Source: Oscillospiraceae bacterium
GTDB taxonomy: Bacteria; Bacillota; Clostridia; Oscillospirales; Acutalibacteraceae
DNA: 64,000 bases
Reading direction: 5' to 3'
Assembly: GCA_015065765.1 (NCBI GenBank)
Contig: SVPP01000002.1
Span: forward strand, 98,783 to 162,782
The notes beneath the pieces are model-generated. The model worked only from the letters and a program-made list of their open reading frames with translations, was not told where the DNA came from and searched no databases. Below are positions 37,452 to 44,005 of the stretch, one piece after another. Made by a program: the position numbers and the translations under genes. Each line of letters starts with the position of its first letter. Position 1 is the first letter of the stretch.

Positions 37452-37484
37452 CCTCCATATCAATTTGATATGGAGGTGTTTTTT
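37452..37484 (+). terminator. Terminator-like hairpin carrying the next gene's Shine-Dalgarno
   Basis: Arms CCTCCATATCA and TGATATGGAGG (37452-37476), then TGTTTTTT and the ATG at 37485. The 3' arm contains GGAGG, the only ribosome site for the next gene. It can end yajC transcription and hide the ribosome site in read-through RNA. Confidence 0.8.
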
Positions 37485-37892
37485 ATGCCAAAAAAACGAA
37501 AGAGAAGAGTTTCTCCAAAAGAAAATGAAAATCCACGTATAGTTTTTCTGAAAAGAATACTGTGGGGAAGTCTTTATTCCCTTATAGCATTTTTTGTCAT
37601 ATTACTTATTTTAGCTTTTATCGTTATGAAAGCGGGATTTTCCGACTCAATGCAGACAATGCTTACTTTGGCAGCATCGCTTATTGCCACGTTTATCGGT
37701 GCGTTTCTGTCGCTACGTAAAACTTACGAAAAGGGATTACTTTCAGGTGCTCTGGTTTCAGTTCCTGCACTGATAATAATGTGTGTTGTTCTCCTTATTG
37801 TTTTCGGTGAACTGGGAGTAAAAACAATTGTTATGGCACTTCTTATGATGCTGGGCGGTGCATTGGGCGGAATTGCAGCTGTTAATAAATAA
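37485..37892 (+). CDS. TIGR04086/YrzE-type small membrane protein
   Basis: A 135-residue protein with a very basic N-terminus (MPKKRKRRVSPKE) and four predicted transmembrane helices, the last two Gly-rich (MLGGALGGIAAVNK). This fits the TIGR04086 membrane family of Clostridia and Bacilli, which is usually found next to yajC and has no known role. The start at 37485 follows GGAGG located in the hairpin above. Its last 11 bases overlap the convergent sialidase-like gene. Confidence 0.8.
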   Translation: MPKKRKRRVSPKENENPRIVFLKRILWGSLYSLIAFFVILLILAFIVMKAGFSDSMQTMLTLAASLIATFIGAFLSLRKTYEKGLLSGALVSVPALIIMCVVLLIVFGELGVKTIVMALLMMLGGALGGIAAVNK

Positions 37893-38871
37893 CCTCTACT
37901 TCCCAATAAACGATACTTACTCTGTTGTAAGTATATGTAATGTGTAGCTTGCCGCCATGTGAGACGATTGCAGGATATGAATATTCAACATCTTCTTCTC
38001 TGCCTACTTCTGCTTCTTCCAGAGTAAGAATAGTTTCCCATGTGTTTCCGTTATCTTTTGAGACAGCGAGAAGAAGAGGTGTTCTGTCGCCCCAGTTTTT
38101 GTTTGTGGGATTGTAAACGAGGTAAATTTTATCACCATCTCTCACAAGGTCAATACCGCTGTTGGGATTGAGAAGTCCTGTGTCGTATGCTTTGCACCAA
38201 GTTTTACCGCCGTCTGTTGAGTCGCTCTTGAAAATCTTTTCCTTGGCAGAGCGGAGAAGTGCATGAACGTCACCGTTATCATCCTGCCAGAGTGTGGGCT
38301 GAATCATTGGAACGAAATCGTCACCTTCACCTGTGGGAACATAGGATGACATTTCCCATGTTTTACCGTTATCCTTGGAAATATCGCAGAAAGCCTGCCA
38401 TGTTTCAAATGTGGGCTCGTGTGAAGCGGGAGCAAGAAGCGTGCCGTCCGCAAGATAAATGGGTTTGTTTTTTACAGGACCTCTGCCGCCTGATGTGTCG
38501 CCTTTAACCAATTCCACAGGCTCAGTCCATGTATTTCCGTTGTCTGATGAATAGCATACATATGTTGTCCACACAAGCTTGATTGATTTGCCGTATTTGA
38601 AATAAAGTGCAATTCTGCCGTCGTTCAGTTTGAAGAGAACGGGATTCCAGTGGGGTGTTTCTTCATCTACGGCAATTCTTACCGGTTCACCCCATATGCC
38701 GTTTACTCTCCTGCTGACGAAAATTCTTACGTCATCTGTGCCTTCTTTTGTTCCGCCGAACCATGATGCGAGAATGTCACCGTTATCAAGGGGGAGAACA
38801 GTTGATGAGTGGCAGTTGTCAGTAGGTGTGCCAGCTTTGTTAATAACTTGTTTTTTAGCAATAACTTTCAT
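37882..38871 (-). CDS. Sialidase-like BNR-repeat protein
   Basis: A 329-residue six-bladed beta-propeller of the exo-alpha-sialidase/neuraminidase-like fold. Asp-box repeats (SxDxGxTW) occur as SSDNGNTW, SKDNGKTW, STDGGKTW and SKDNGNTW. It lacks a signal peptide, so it would act inside the cell or be unconventional. Similar proteins (BNR/Asp-box, DUF4185-like) cleave or bind other sugars, so sialidase activity is not assured. The start at 38871 follows AAGGAGTGA. It lies 11 bases after manA and is probably cotranscribed. Confidence 0.82.
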   Translation of the reverse strand: MKVIAKKQVINKAGTPTDNCHSSTVLPLDNGDILASWFGGTKEGTDDVRIFVSRRVNGIWGEPVRIAVDEETPHWNPVLFKLNDGRIALYFKYGKSIKLVWTTYVCYSSDNGNTWTEPVELVKGDTSGGRGPVKNKPIYLADGTLLAPASHEPTFETWQAFCDISKDNGKTWEMSSYVPTGEGDDFVPMIQPTLWQDDNGDVHALLRSAKEKIFKSDSTDGGKTWCKAYDTGLLNPNSGIDLVRDGDKIYLVYNPTNKNWGDRTPLLLAVSKDNGNTWETILTLEEAEVGREEDVEYSYPAIVSHGGKLHITYTYNRVSIVYWEVEVIY

Positions 38872-38882
38872 TTTTTCACTCC

Positions 38883-39971
38883 TTAGATTTTTGGGGGCAA
38901 ACATTCGATAAGTGATACTTTGCCTTCTACTGTAAATGAAACTGTTTCTTTGGGAATAAAGACACAGTCACCTTCGATAATGTCAATTTCTCCGCCGTTC
39001 CATCTGATTTTTCCTGAGCCCTCAACTACTGAAAGTGAGGACGGTCTTTCTGCTTCCTCTCTTGTGTATGAAGAGAAAACATCAAGCTTTTTCAGAGAGA
39101 AAATAGGTGTTCTCTCGTATGAAATGTGAGTTGTGATTCTGTAGTTTTCATTTTCTTCGTCTACAGTGGGCTCAAGCTTGTATTTTGCAAGAACTTCATC
39201 AGGTGTGAAATTATCATAGTGGAAGCATTCAAACATTTTGTCAAAGCCTATTCCCATGTGGATAAGGTCTTCAGGATTGGGCTCACCCTGTGAGTTGAAT
39301 TTTTCCATGCTGATTGTATAGTCTGTAGGCTCCTGAATTTCAAGAAGTAAGCATCCCGAGCCGATAGCATGAGGGAATCCGCCTTCGATGATGAAAACAT
39401 CGCCTGCTTTAACACGGATTTTGTGCATACAATCGTCCATGCCCTTGATATCCTGTTTTTCAAAAAGGTCACGCCATTTTTCTTTTGTGACGCCTTCCTT
39501 GAAGCCCATGAGAATATATGGCTCTTCTCCGTCAATTGTTCTGCCGTCAAGGATATACCACGCTTCTGTTTTGCCGTAGTCCGATTTGAAGAAATCCTTA
39601 GCGGCTTTTTTATCAGGGTGACACTGTACGGGAAGCTTTTCTGCAGAGTCAAGGAATTTGGCAAGAACACCTAAGTTTGTGCCGAATTTTTCTATATGAC
39701 TTTTTCCTAAATATTCTTCAGGATTTTCTTCAATCAAATCCCTGAGATATTTTTCGCTGCCGTCTGAGAGAATTGCAACGCTCAGACCTTCAAATTCAGG
39801 TTTACCTTCTCTGTCGGGATTAACAGCAACAACTGTGCTTGCAAGCCAGTCTTCAGGGAAATATCCGTCAGAGGGATTTTTCTCATTACGCATTTTGTCA
39901 ATGAGTTTTCCGCCCAGGTAACATCTCCAGCAGCGGTTGGGTTTTGTTTTAAGAGGATATAAAGTTTTCAT
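38883..39971 (-). CDS. manA: Class I mannose-6-phosphate isomerase
   Basis: A 362-residue zinc enzyme interconverting mannose-6-phosphate and fructose-6-phosphate. The metal-binding cupin strand is LPVQCHPDKKAAKDFF, and VFIIEGGFPHAIGSGCLLLEIQEPTDY is the second conserved block (H in PHAIG, E in EIQ). The compact form resembles Firmicutes ManA. First gene of a two-gene unit with the sialidase-like gene, divergent from nagA. It would use mannose freed by the GH38 enzyme. Confidence 0.92.
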   Translation of the reverse strand: MKTLYPLKTKPNRCWRCYLGGKLIDKMRNEKNPSDGYFPEDWLASTVVAVNPDREGKPEFEGLSVAILSDGSEKYLRDLIEENPEEYLGKSHIEKFGTNLGVLAKFLDSAEKLPVQCHPDKKAAKDFFKSDYGKTEAWYILDGRTIDGEEPYILMGFKEGVTKEKWRDLFEKQDIKGMDDCMHKIRVKAGDVFIIEGGFPHAIGSGCLLLEIQEPTDYTISMEKFNSQGEPNPEDLIHMGIGFDKMFECFHYDNFTPDEVLAKYKLEPTVDEENENYRITTHISYERTPIFSLKKLDVFSSYTREEAERPSSLSVVEGSGKIRWNGGEIDIIEGDCVFIPKETVSFTVEGKVSLIECLPPKI

Positions 39972-40082
39972 ATTGCACCTCGAGCTTTTATTTTCTTAAT
40001 TTTCTCATAGTCGGGAAGAAAAATCAATAGAAAATATTTAATTTTTAAAAGAATTGTGTTACAATACCTTCGGGTGATGAAA

Positions 40083-41198
40083 ATGATATTTAAAAATGCA
40101 GAAATCTTAAATGAAAATTTTGAATTTGTAAAAGGCAATCTCCTTATTGAAGACGGCAAAATTGTGGGTCTTACAGATAATGCAGAGGGCGAATGCACAG
40201 ACTGCACAGGTCTTAAAATTCTTCCGGGATTTATTGATATCCACATTCACGGCACATATGGCGCAGACGCATGCGATGCTTCAGCAGAATCTTTGCAGAG
40301 AATGTCGGAGCATCTTCCCTGTCACGGTGTTACTTCCTTTTGTCCTGCCACAATGACTTTGTCATCAGAAGAGCTTGAGGATATTTTCAAAGCAATTGCT
40401 GAAGCAAAGGGTAATGAAAATGGGGCTTACATACATGGTATCAACATGGAAGGACCTTATATTTCCCTTGCAAAGAAGGGTGCACAGAAGGCTGAGCATG
40501 TAAGAAAGCCTGATGTTGAAGAGTTTAAGAAGCTTAATGCAATCTGTAATGTGTCGCTTGTTGACATTGCTCCCGAAGAAGATGAAAACAATGCTTTCTC
40601 AAAAGAAGTTTCAGAAATCTGTACAGTTTCCGCAGCTCACACATCTGCAGACGCTGCACAGGCAAGAAAAGGTTTTGAAAACGGAATTACTCATGCTACA
40701 CATCTTTTCAATGCAATGACAGGTATTTCAGCAAGAGTTCCCGGCGTTGCAGGCGCAGTTTTTGATTCGGAAAATGTGAGGGCAGAAATTATATGTGACG
40801 GTTTCCATGTAGCTCCCGAAACACTGAGAATGGCATTTAAACTCTTAGGTGAAGACAGAACAATTGTTATCAGCGACTCTATGAAAGCTGCTGACTGTGA
40901 AGACGGAGAATATATGCTTGGCGGTCAGACAGTATATGTAAGAGACGGAAAAGCTCTTCTTGCAGACGGAACAATTGCCGCAAGCACGTCAAACATTTTT
41001 GACGAATTCAAAAATCTTCTTTCATTCGGAATTCCATTTAAGCATGCAGTAAAATCCTGTACAATAAATCCTGCAAAAGCAATAGGACAGGAGACAGTTA
41101 CAGGATCCATTGAAAAAGGTAAGAATGCAGATCTTCTTATTGTAGACGAAAAAATGGAAATAAAAGGTGTCTATGTAAAAGGTGAAAAAATAATATAA
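40083..41198 (+). CDS. nagA: N-acetylglucosamine-6-phosphate deacetylase
   Basis: A 371-residue amidohydrolase that removes acetate from GlcNAc-6-phosphate. Motifs: PGFIDIHIHGTYGAD (HxH metal site), NMEGPYISLAKKGAQ, SAAHTSADA, THATHLFNAMTGISAR and VISDSMKAADC (catalytic Asp). The start at 40083 fits GGTGAT ending four bases upstream, the spacing also seen for the mannosidase gene. A TACAAT at 40060 would start transcription close to the gene, leaving a very short leader. nagB is not adjacent. Confidence 0.93.
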   Translation: MIFKNAEILNENFEFVKGNLLIEDGKIVGLTDNAEGECTDCTGLKILPGFIDIHIHGTYGADACDASAESLQRMSEHLPCHGVTSFCPATMTLSSEELEDIFKAIAEAKGNENGAYIHGINMEGPYISLAKKGAQKAEHVRKPDVEEFKKLNAICNVSLVDIAPEEDENNAFSKEVSEICTVSAAHTSADAAQARKGFENGITHATHLFNAMTGISARVPGVAGAVFDSENVRAEIICDGFHVAPETLRMAFKLLGEDRTIVISDSMKAADCEDGEYMLGGQTVYVRDGKALLADGTIAASTSNIFDEFKNLLSFGIPFKHAVKSCTINPAKAIGQETVTGSIEKGKNADLLIVDEKMEIKGVYVKGEKII

Positions 41199-41208
41199 AA
41201 ATTTTAAA

Positions 41209-41260
41209 CTCCGTAATATCTGACAATACTATCTGTAACAGATATTGCGGAGGGATTTTT
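41209..41260 (+). terminator. Hairpin carrying the sigG Shine-Dalgarno
   Basis: Arms CTCCGTAATATCTG (41209-41222) and CAGATATTGCGGAG (41239-41252), a 14-base stem, followed by GGATTTTTT and the TTG start of sigG. It looks like the nagA terminator, yet its 3' arm supplies the GCGGAGG site of sigG. Confidence 0.8.
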
Positions 41261-42028
41261 TTGCAGTTTAATAAGGTTGAAATTTGCGGAGTCAATACAG
41301 CTAATCTTAAAGTTCTGAAAGAAAAAGAAAAGCTGGAACTTCTTGCTAAAATAAAGGAAGGCGATACGAGAGCGAGAGAAGAGCTGATAAACGGTAACCT
41401 GAGGCTTGTATTGTCGGTAATTCAAAGATTTACAAACAGAGGAGAAAACCCTGATGACCTTTTTCAGGTTGGTTGCATAGGACTTATAAAAGCAATTGAC
41501 AACTTTAATGTAGATTTAGGTGTAAGGTTTTCAACTTATTCTGTGCCAATGATTATCGGCGAAATAAGACGGTACCTTCGAGACAACAACTCTGTGAGAG
41601 TTTCACGTTCTATGAGAGATACGGCTTACCACGCAATGCAGATTAAAGAAAGGCTTTTTCTTGAAAACGGTCAGGAGCCTACTGTTGAAGAAATTGCAAA
41701 AGAGCTCGGTGCAAAGAGAGAGGATGTTGTTCTGGCTCTTGAGGCAATAGTTGAGCCTGTCAGCCTTTATGAGCCGATTTACAATGACGGAGGTGACACA
41801 ATTTACGTTATGGATCAGATAGGTGATCAGAATGATGACAGAAACTGGCTCAATGAAATTGAGCTTCGGGAGGAAATGAAAAAGCTTTCTCCCAGAGAAA
41901 AGAAAATTCTTTATATGAGATTTATGCAGGGTAAAACTCAGATGGAAGTGGCTTCTGAGGTAGGGATTTCGCAGGCGCAGGTTTCACGCCTTGAAAAAGG
42001 TGCTCTGAAAAGAATAAAAGGTGAATAA
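41261..42028 (+). CDS. sigG: RNA polymerase sporulation sigma factor SigG
   Basis: A 255-residue sigma-70 factor. The N-terminal KVEICGVNTANLKVL is diagnostic of sigma-G and is bound by the anti-sigma factor. Region 2 contains LFQVGCIGLIKAIDNF and region 4 the helix-turn-helix EVASEVGISQAQVSRLEKGALKRI. It directs late forespore transcription. The start is a TTG with GGAGG upstream; no better codon exists. Normally spoIIGA-sigE-sigG are linked; here nagA precedes it. A hairpin covers the ribosome site. Confidence 0.95.
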   Translation: MQFNKVEICGVNTANLKVLKEKEKLELLAKIKEGDTRAREELINGNLRLVLSVIQRFTNRGENPDDLFQVGCIGLIKAIDNFNVDLGVRFSTYSVPMIIGEIRRYLRDNNSVRVSRSMRDTAYHAMQIKERLFLENGQEPTVEEIAKELGAKREDVVLALEAIVEPVSLYEPIYNDGGDTIYVMDQIGDQNDDRNWLNEIELREEMKKLSPREKKILYMRFMQGKTQMEVASEVGISQAQVSRLEKGALKRIKGE

Positions 42029-42031
42029 CAG

Positions 42032-42071
42032 TAAACCCGCTCCCGGAAAGTGTGTAAAGGGAGCGGGTTTA
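42032..42071 (+). terminator. sigG terminator
   Basis: Arms TAAACCCGCTCCC and GGGAGCGGGTTTA around a 14-base loop. The T-run after it is short. Confidence 0.7.
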
Positions 42072-42221
42072 CCGTCATTAAGAAAGGTGTCTATTTCAAC
42101 AGAGGAAAAGGAAGAAGGAGAAAAACTATTGTATAATTTTGTATGATTTGGTGAATTCAACCAAGGAGCAAATTTGTGTATTGCGTAAATTGCTTTTCTT
42201 CCCTTTACCGTCTGTATGAAA

Positions 42222-42353
42222 TTATGCAAAAAGAGATGCAATCCATTCAACGAGTTTGACTACAACATTTCCTATTGATTCAAAAAGCTTTGTATAGTCA
42301 AGTCCTCCGAGAAAAGAAAAAATCTTCTCTATAGCACCTGTTACTGCTTCCAT
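42222..42353 (-). CDS. 43-residue amphipathic peptide, copy 1
   Basis: An ATG-TAA frame of 43 codons with GAGGTGA upstream. It begins MEAVTGAIEKIFSFLGG and ends KLVEWIASLFA. It aligns without gaps to the peptides at 43163 and 43350; 14 positions are identical in all three, including Lys10, Gly17, Asp19, Phe24, Leu34-Val35 and Trp37-Ile38. The peptide is acidic overall, has no signal sequence and can form amphipathic helices on both sides of the Gly17-Asp19 turn. Divergent from a TetR gene, with its own promoter. The pattern resembles beta-class phenol-soluble modulins; function unproven. Confidence 0.8.
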   Translation of the reverse strand: MEAVTGAIEKIFSFLGGLDYTKLFESIGNVVVKLVEWIASLFA

Positions 42354-42430
42354 GATTTCACCTCACTTTATTAAAAAATATAAAACATTATGAAAGTTGT
42401 TAAACACGTGTTGCTTTTCTCTGCGATTTA

Positions 42431-42459
42431 AGTATACTAATATTAGTAGGAAAAATCAA
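42431..42459 (-). promoter_or_regulatory. Promoter of peptide 1 with 14-bp palindromic operator
   Basis: Minus-strand TTGATT (42459-42454), 17 bases, TATACT (42436-42431). The perfect palindrome TACTAATATTAGTA (42435-42448) fills the spacer and touches the -10 box, an ideal place for a repressor such as the adjacent TetR protein. Confidence 0.72.
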
Positions 42460-42530
42460 TCCACAATATTTTGAAAATTGCTAATTTGTCAACATAACTT
42501 TATTTGTTTGTTGCGAAAGGAAACAAAAAA

Positions 42531-43082
42531 ATGAAAATTGATGCACGAACGAGATATACGTTGAATGTCATAAAAGAGAATTTTATAAAGCTTCTGAAGG
42601 ATAATACAGTTGAAAAGGTTACTGTAAAAAAACTCTGTGACGAGGCAGAAATAAACAGAGCTACTTTTTATAGGTATTACGAAGATGTATTTGACCTTTA
42701 TGAAAAATTCAAGGAAGAGTTGATTGAAGAAATTTTCTCTGACTTCAAGTTTAAGGGAGTTTCAAGTATTCAGGAAGATCTGGCTTATTTTCTTGAAAGC
42801 ATCAGAAAAAACGCTGATGCAGTGCATGCACTGTCGAATCAGAAAGATTCTATGAATTTTATGCAGAGTGTATGTGAAAGAGAATACTATTATTTTGAGG
42901 ACAATTTTAAAATCGTATGTTCAGGCTTAAACAAAAGTCAGTTGATGACAGCATATTATTTTATTGTCTGTGGCTCTACAGGAATAATTGCAGCATGGGT
43001 AACAAGAGGAATGAAAGACAATGAAAAAATAATTGCTGAGAACCTGACAAGACTTATAACAAACACATTGAGCGATCTTTAA
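42531..43082 (+). CDS. TetR-family regulator of the peptide cluster
   Basis: A 183-residue regulator. The helix-turn-helix spans about residues 24-46 (VTVKKLCDEAEINRATFYRYYEDVFDL pattern, with the TFYRYY signature). The C-terminal domain resembles TetR_C_7/8-type helical domains that lack a known ligand. The start at 42531 follows AAAGGAA; an in-frame upstream ATG at 42504 lacks a site. It lies between peptide gene 1 (divergent) and genes 2 and 3 (convergent), so it is the natural candidate to control them. Confidence 0.85.
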   Translation: MKIDARTRYTLNVIKENFIKLLKDNTVEKVTVKKLCDEAEINRATFYRYYEDVFDLYEKFKEELIEEIFSDFKFKGVSSIQEDLAYFLESIRKNADAVHALSNQKDSMNFMQSVCEREYYYFEDNFKIVCSGLNKSQLMTAYYFIVCGSTGIIAAWVTRGMKDNEKIIAENLTRLITNTLSDL

Positions 43083-43087
43083 AAATT

Positions 43088-43115
43088 AAAACCCACTCCG
43101 AAAGGAGTGGGTTTT
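43088..43115. terminator. Bidirectional terminator between tetR and peptide genes
   Basis: AAAACCCACTCC, GAAA loop, GGAGTGGGTTTT: a symmetrical stem flanked by A- and T-runs, serving both strands. Confidence 0.88.
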
Positions 43116-43162
43116 GGCTTGGTTTGCCAAGCAACCAAATTCTGTTTAGCAAGTATGGTAAC

Positions 43163-43294
43163 TTAAGCAGCGAGAGAAGAGATCCATTCTACGAGTTTTG
43201 TAACAACATCTTTAACTGTTTCAAAAACTGCAGCCCAGTCAACGCCTTTAACCCATTCTACTACCTTACCGAGAATTTCTGTAACCTGTTCCAT
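43163..43294 (-). CDS. 43-residue amphipathic peptide, copy 2
   Basis: A 43-codon gene preceded by AAGGAGGTG seven bases from the ATG. It begins MEQVTEILGKVVEWVKG and ends KLVEWISSLAA. It is the most acidic and Trp-rich copy (Trp14, Trp20 and Trp37). Gly16 of the other copies is Lys, so no double-glycine cleavage site is conserved. It sits 55 bases after copy 3 and is probably on the same transcript. Confidence 0.82.
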   Translation of the reverse strand: MEQVTEILGKVVEWVKGVDWAAVFETVKDVVTKLVEWISSLAA

Positions 43295-43349
43295 TCTTTA
43301 CACCTCCTTCTTTGTAACAAAAATAATTTTAAAAAAATAAAATTATTTC

Positions 43350-43481
43350 TTAAGCAACAAGAGACGCGATCCATTTAACCAATTCGATAAGAACCTGTTC
43401 AATTGTATCGAAAGCTTTTGCATAGTCGAGACCGCCGAGGAAATCACAAATTTTTGAAATAATACCGATTGCTGTTTCCAT
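43350..43481 (-). CDS. 43-residue amphipathic peptide, copy 3
   Basis: A 43-codon gene with AAAGGAGG eight to ten bases before its ATG. It begins METAIGIISKICDFLGG and ends ELVKWIASLVA. It has the only Cys among the three (Cys12). Length, turn (GLDYAK) and C-terminal WIASL match copy 1 closely. First gene of the leftward copy 3-copy 2 unit, just downstream of spoVAE. Confidence 0.82.
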   Translation of the reverse strand: METAIGIISKICDFLGGLDYAKAFDTIEQVLIELVKWIASLVA

Positions 43482-43536
43482 TATGTATATCCTCCTTTCT
43501 TAGTAAGATATTACACTTCCATATTTACACACAACA

Positions 43537-43566
43537 AGTATAATACAAAAAAGGAGGAAAAGTCAA
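43537..43566 (-). promoter_or_regulatory. Promoter of peptides 3 and 2
   Basis: Minus-strand TTGACT (43566-43561), 18 bases, TATACT (43542-43537). The full 14-bp palindrome of peptide 1 is not present; only a TTAGTA half site occurs in the leader near 43500. Confidence 0.65.
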
Positions 43567-43591
43567 GTAGCATTTCTTTCAAAAGTGTTGT

Positions 43592-43957
43592 TTATTTTGA
43601 TTTCGGCTTTGCTATAAGAGAAACTGCAAGACCACTGAGTATTGCTGCGGTAATGCCTGCGGCACCGGAAGAAAGGGGACCGGTAAGGACTCCAAGCCAG
43701 CCTTCCTGTGCAATTTTTTCTTTCGTTCCCTGGACAAGAACGTTACCGAAGCCTGTCAGCGGAACAGTTGCACCGCAGCCTGCCCACTTAGCAAAAGGCT
43801 CATAAATTCCCACCGCTGAGAGAAAAACTCCCAGAACAACAAAACCGACAAGAATCCTTGCAGGTGTAAGGCGAGTCAGGTCAATGAGTAATTGTCCCAC
43901 GACGCATATAAGTCCGCCTACGATGAATGTTTTTAAAAACGTTATAAAGATATCCAT
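43592..43957 (-). CDS. spoVAE: Stage V sporulation protein AE (SpoVAE-type)
   Basis: A 121-residue integral membrane protein with three to four helices. The segments GGLICVVGQLLIDLTRLTPARILV (read as two blocks), GCGATVPLTGFGNVLVQG and GVLTGPLSSGAAGITAAI are characteristic of SpoVAE. SpoVA proteins form the forespore channel for dipicolinic acid uptake and release. Usually spoVAC, AD and AE form an operon, but here the neighbours are a pseudo-ATPase gene and the peptide genes, so this is an orphan copy. Confidence 0.92.
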   Translation of the reverse strand: MDIFITFLKTFIVGGLICVVGQLLIDLTRLTPARILVGFVVLGVFLSAVGIYEPFAKWAGCGATVPLTGFGNVLVQGTKEKIAQEGWLGVLTGPLSSGAAGITAAILSGLAVSLIAKPKSK

Positions 43958-43965
43958 AAGAAAAT

Positions 43966-43997
43966 CCCCTTTCCGTTTTATTATTTGCGGAAAGAGG
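43966..43997 (-). terminator. Hairpin carrying the spoVAE Shine-Dalgarno
   Basis: On the minus strand CCTCTTTCCG and CGGAAAGGGG form ten pairs (one G-U) around a 12-base loop, followed by ATTTTCTT and the ATG of spoVAE at 43957. AAAGGGG in the 3' arm is the ribosome site. Confidence 0.65.
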
Positions 43998-44005
43998 ATA
44001 ATTAT

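Noticed and set aside
41984..42250. An 88-codon leftward frame after sigG
   Set aside because: It includes the terminator stem and has no ribosome site; no similarity to the 43-residue peptides.
43124..43378. An 84-codon rightward frame over peptide genes 2 and 3
   Set aside because: It has no ribosome site and biased composition, while the opposite strand has two well-formed paralogous genes.
42222..43481. Double-glycine leader bacteriocins
   Set aside because: Copies 1 and 3 have FLGG at residues 14-17, but copy 2 has VKG, and no ABC peptidase-transporter or immunity gene is near; the C-terminal half is as conserved as a mature single unit.
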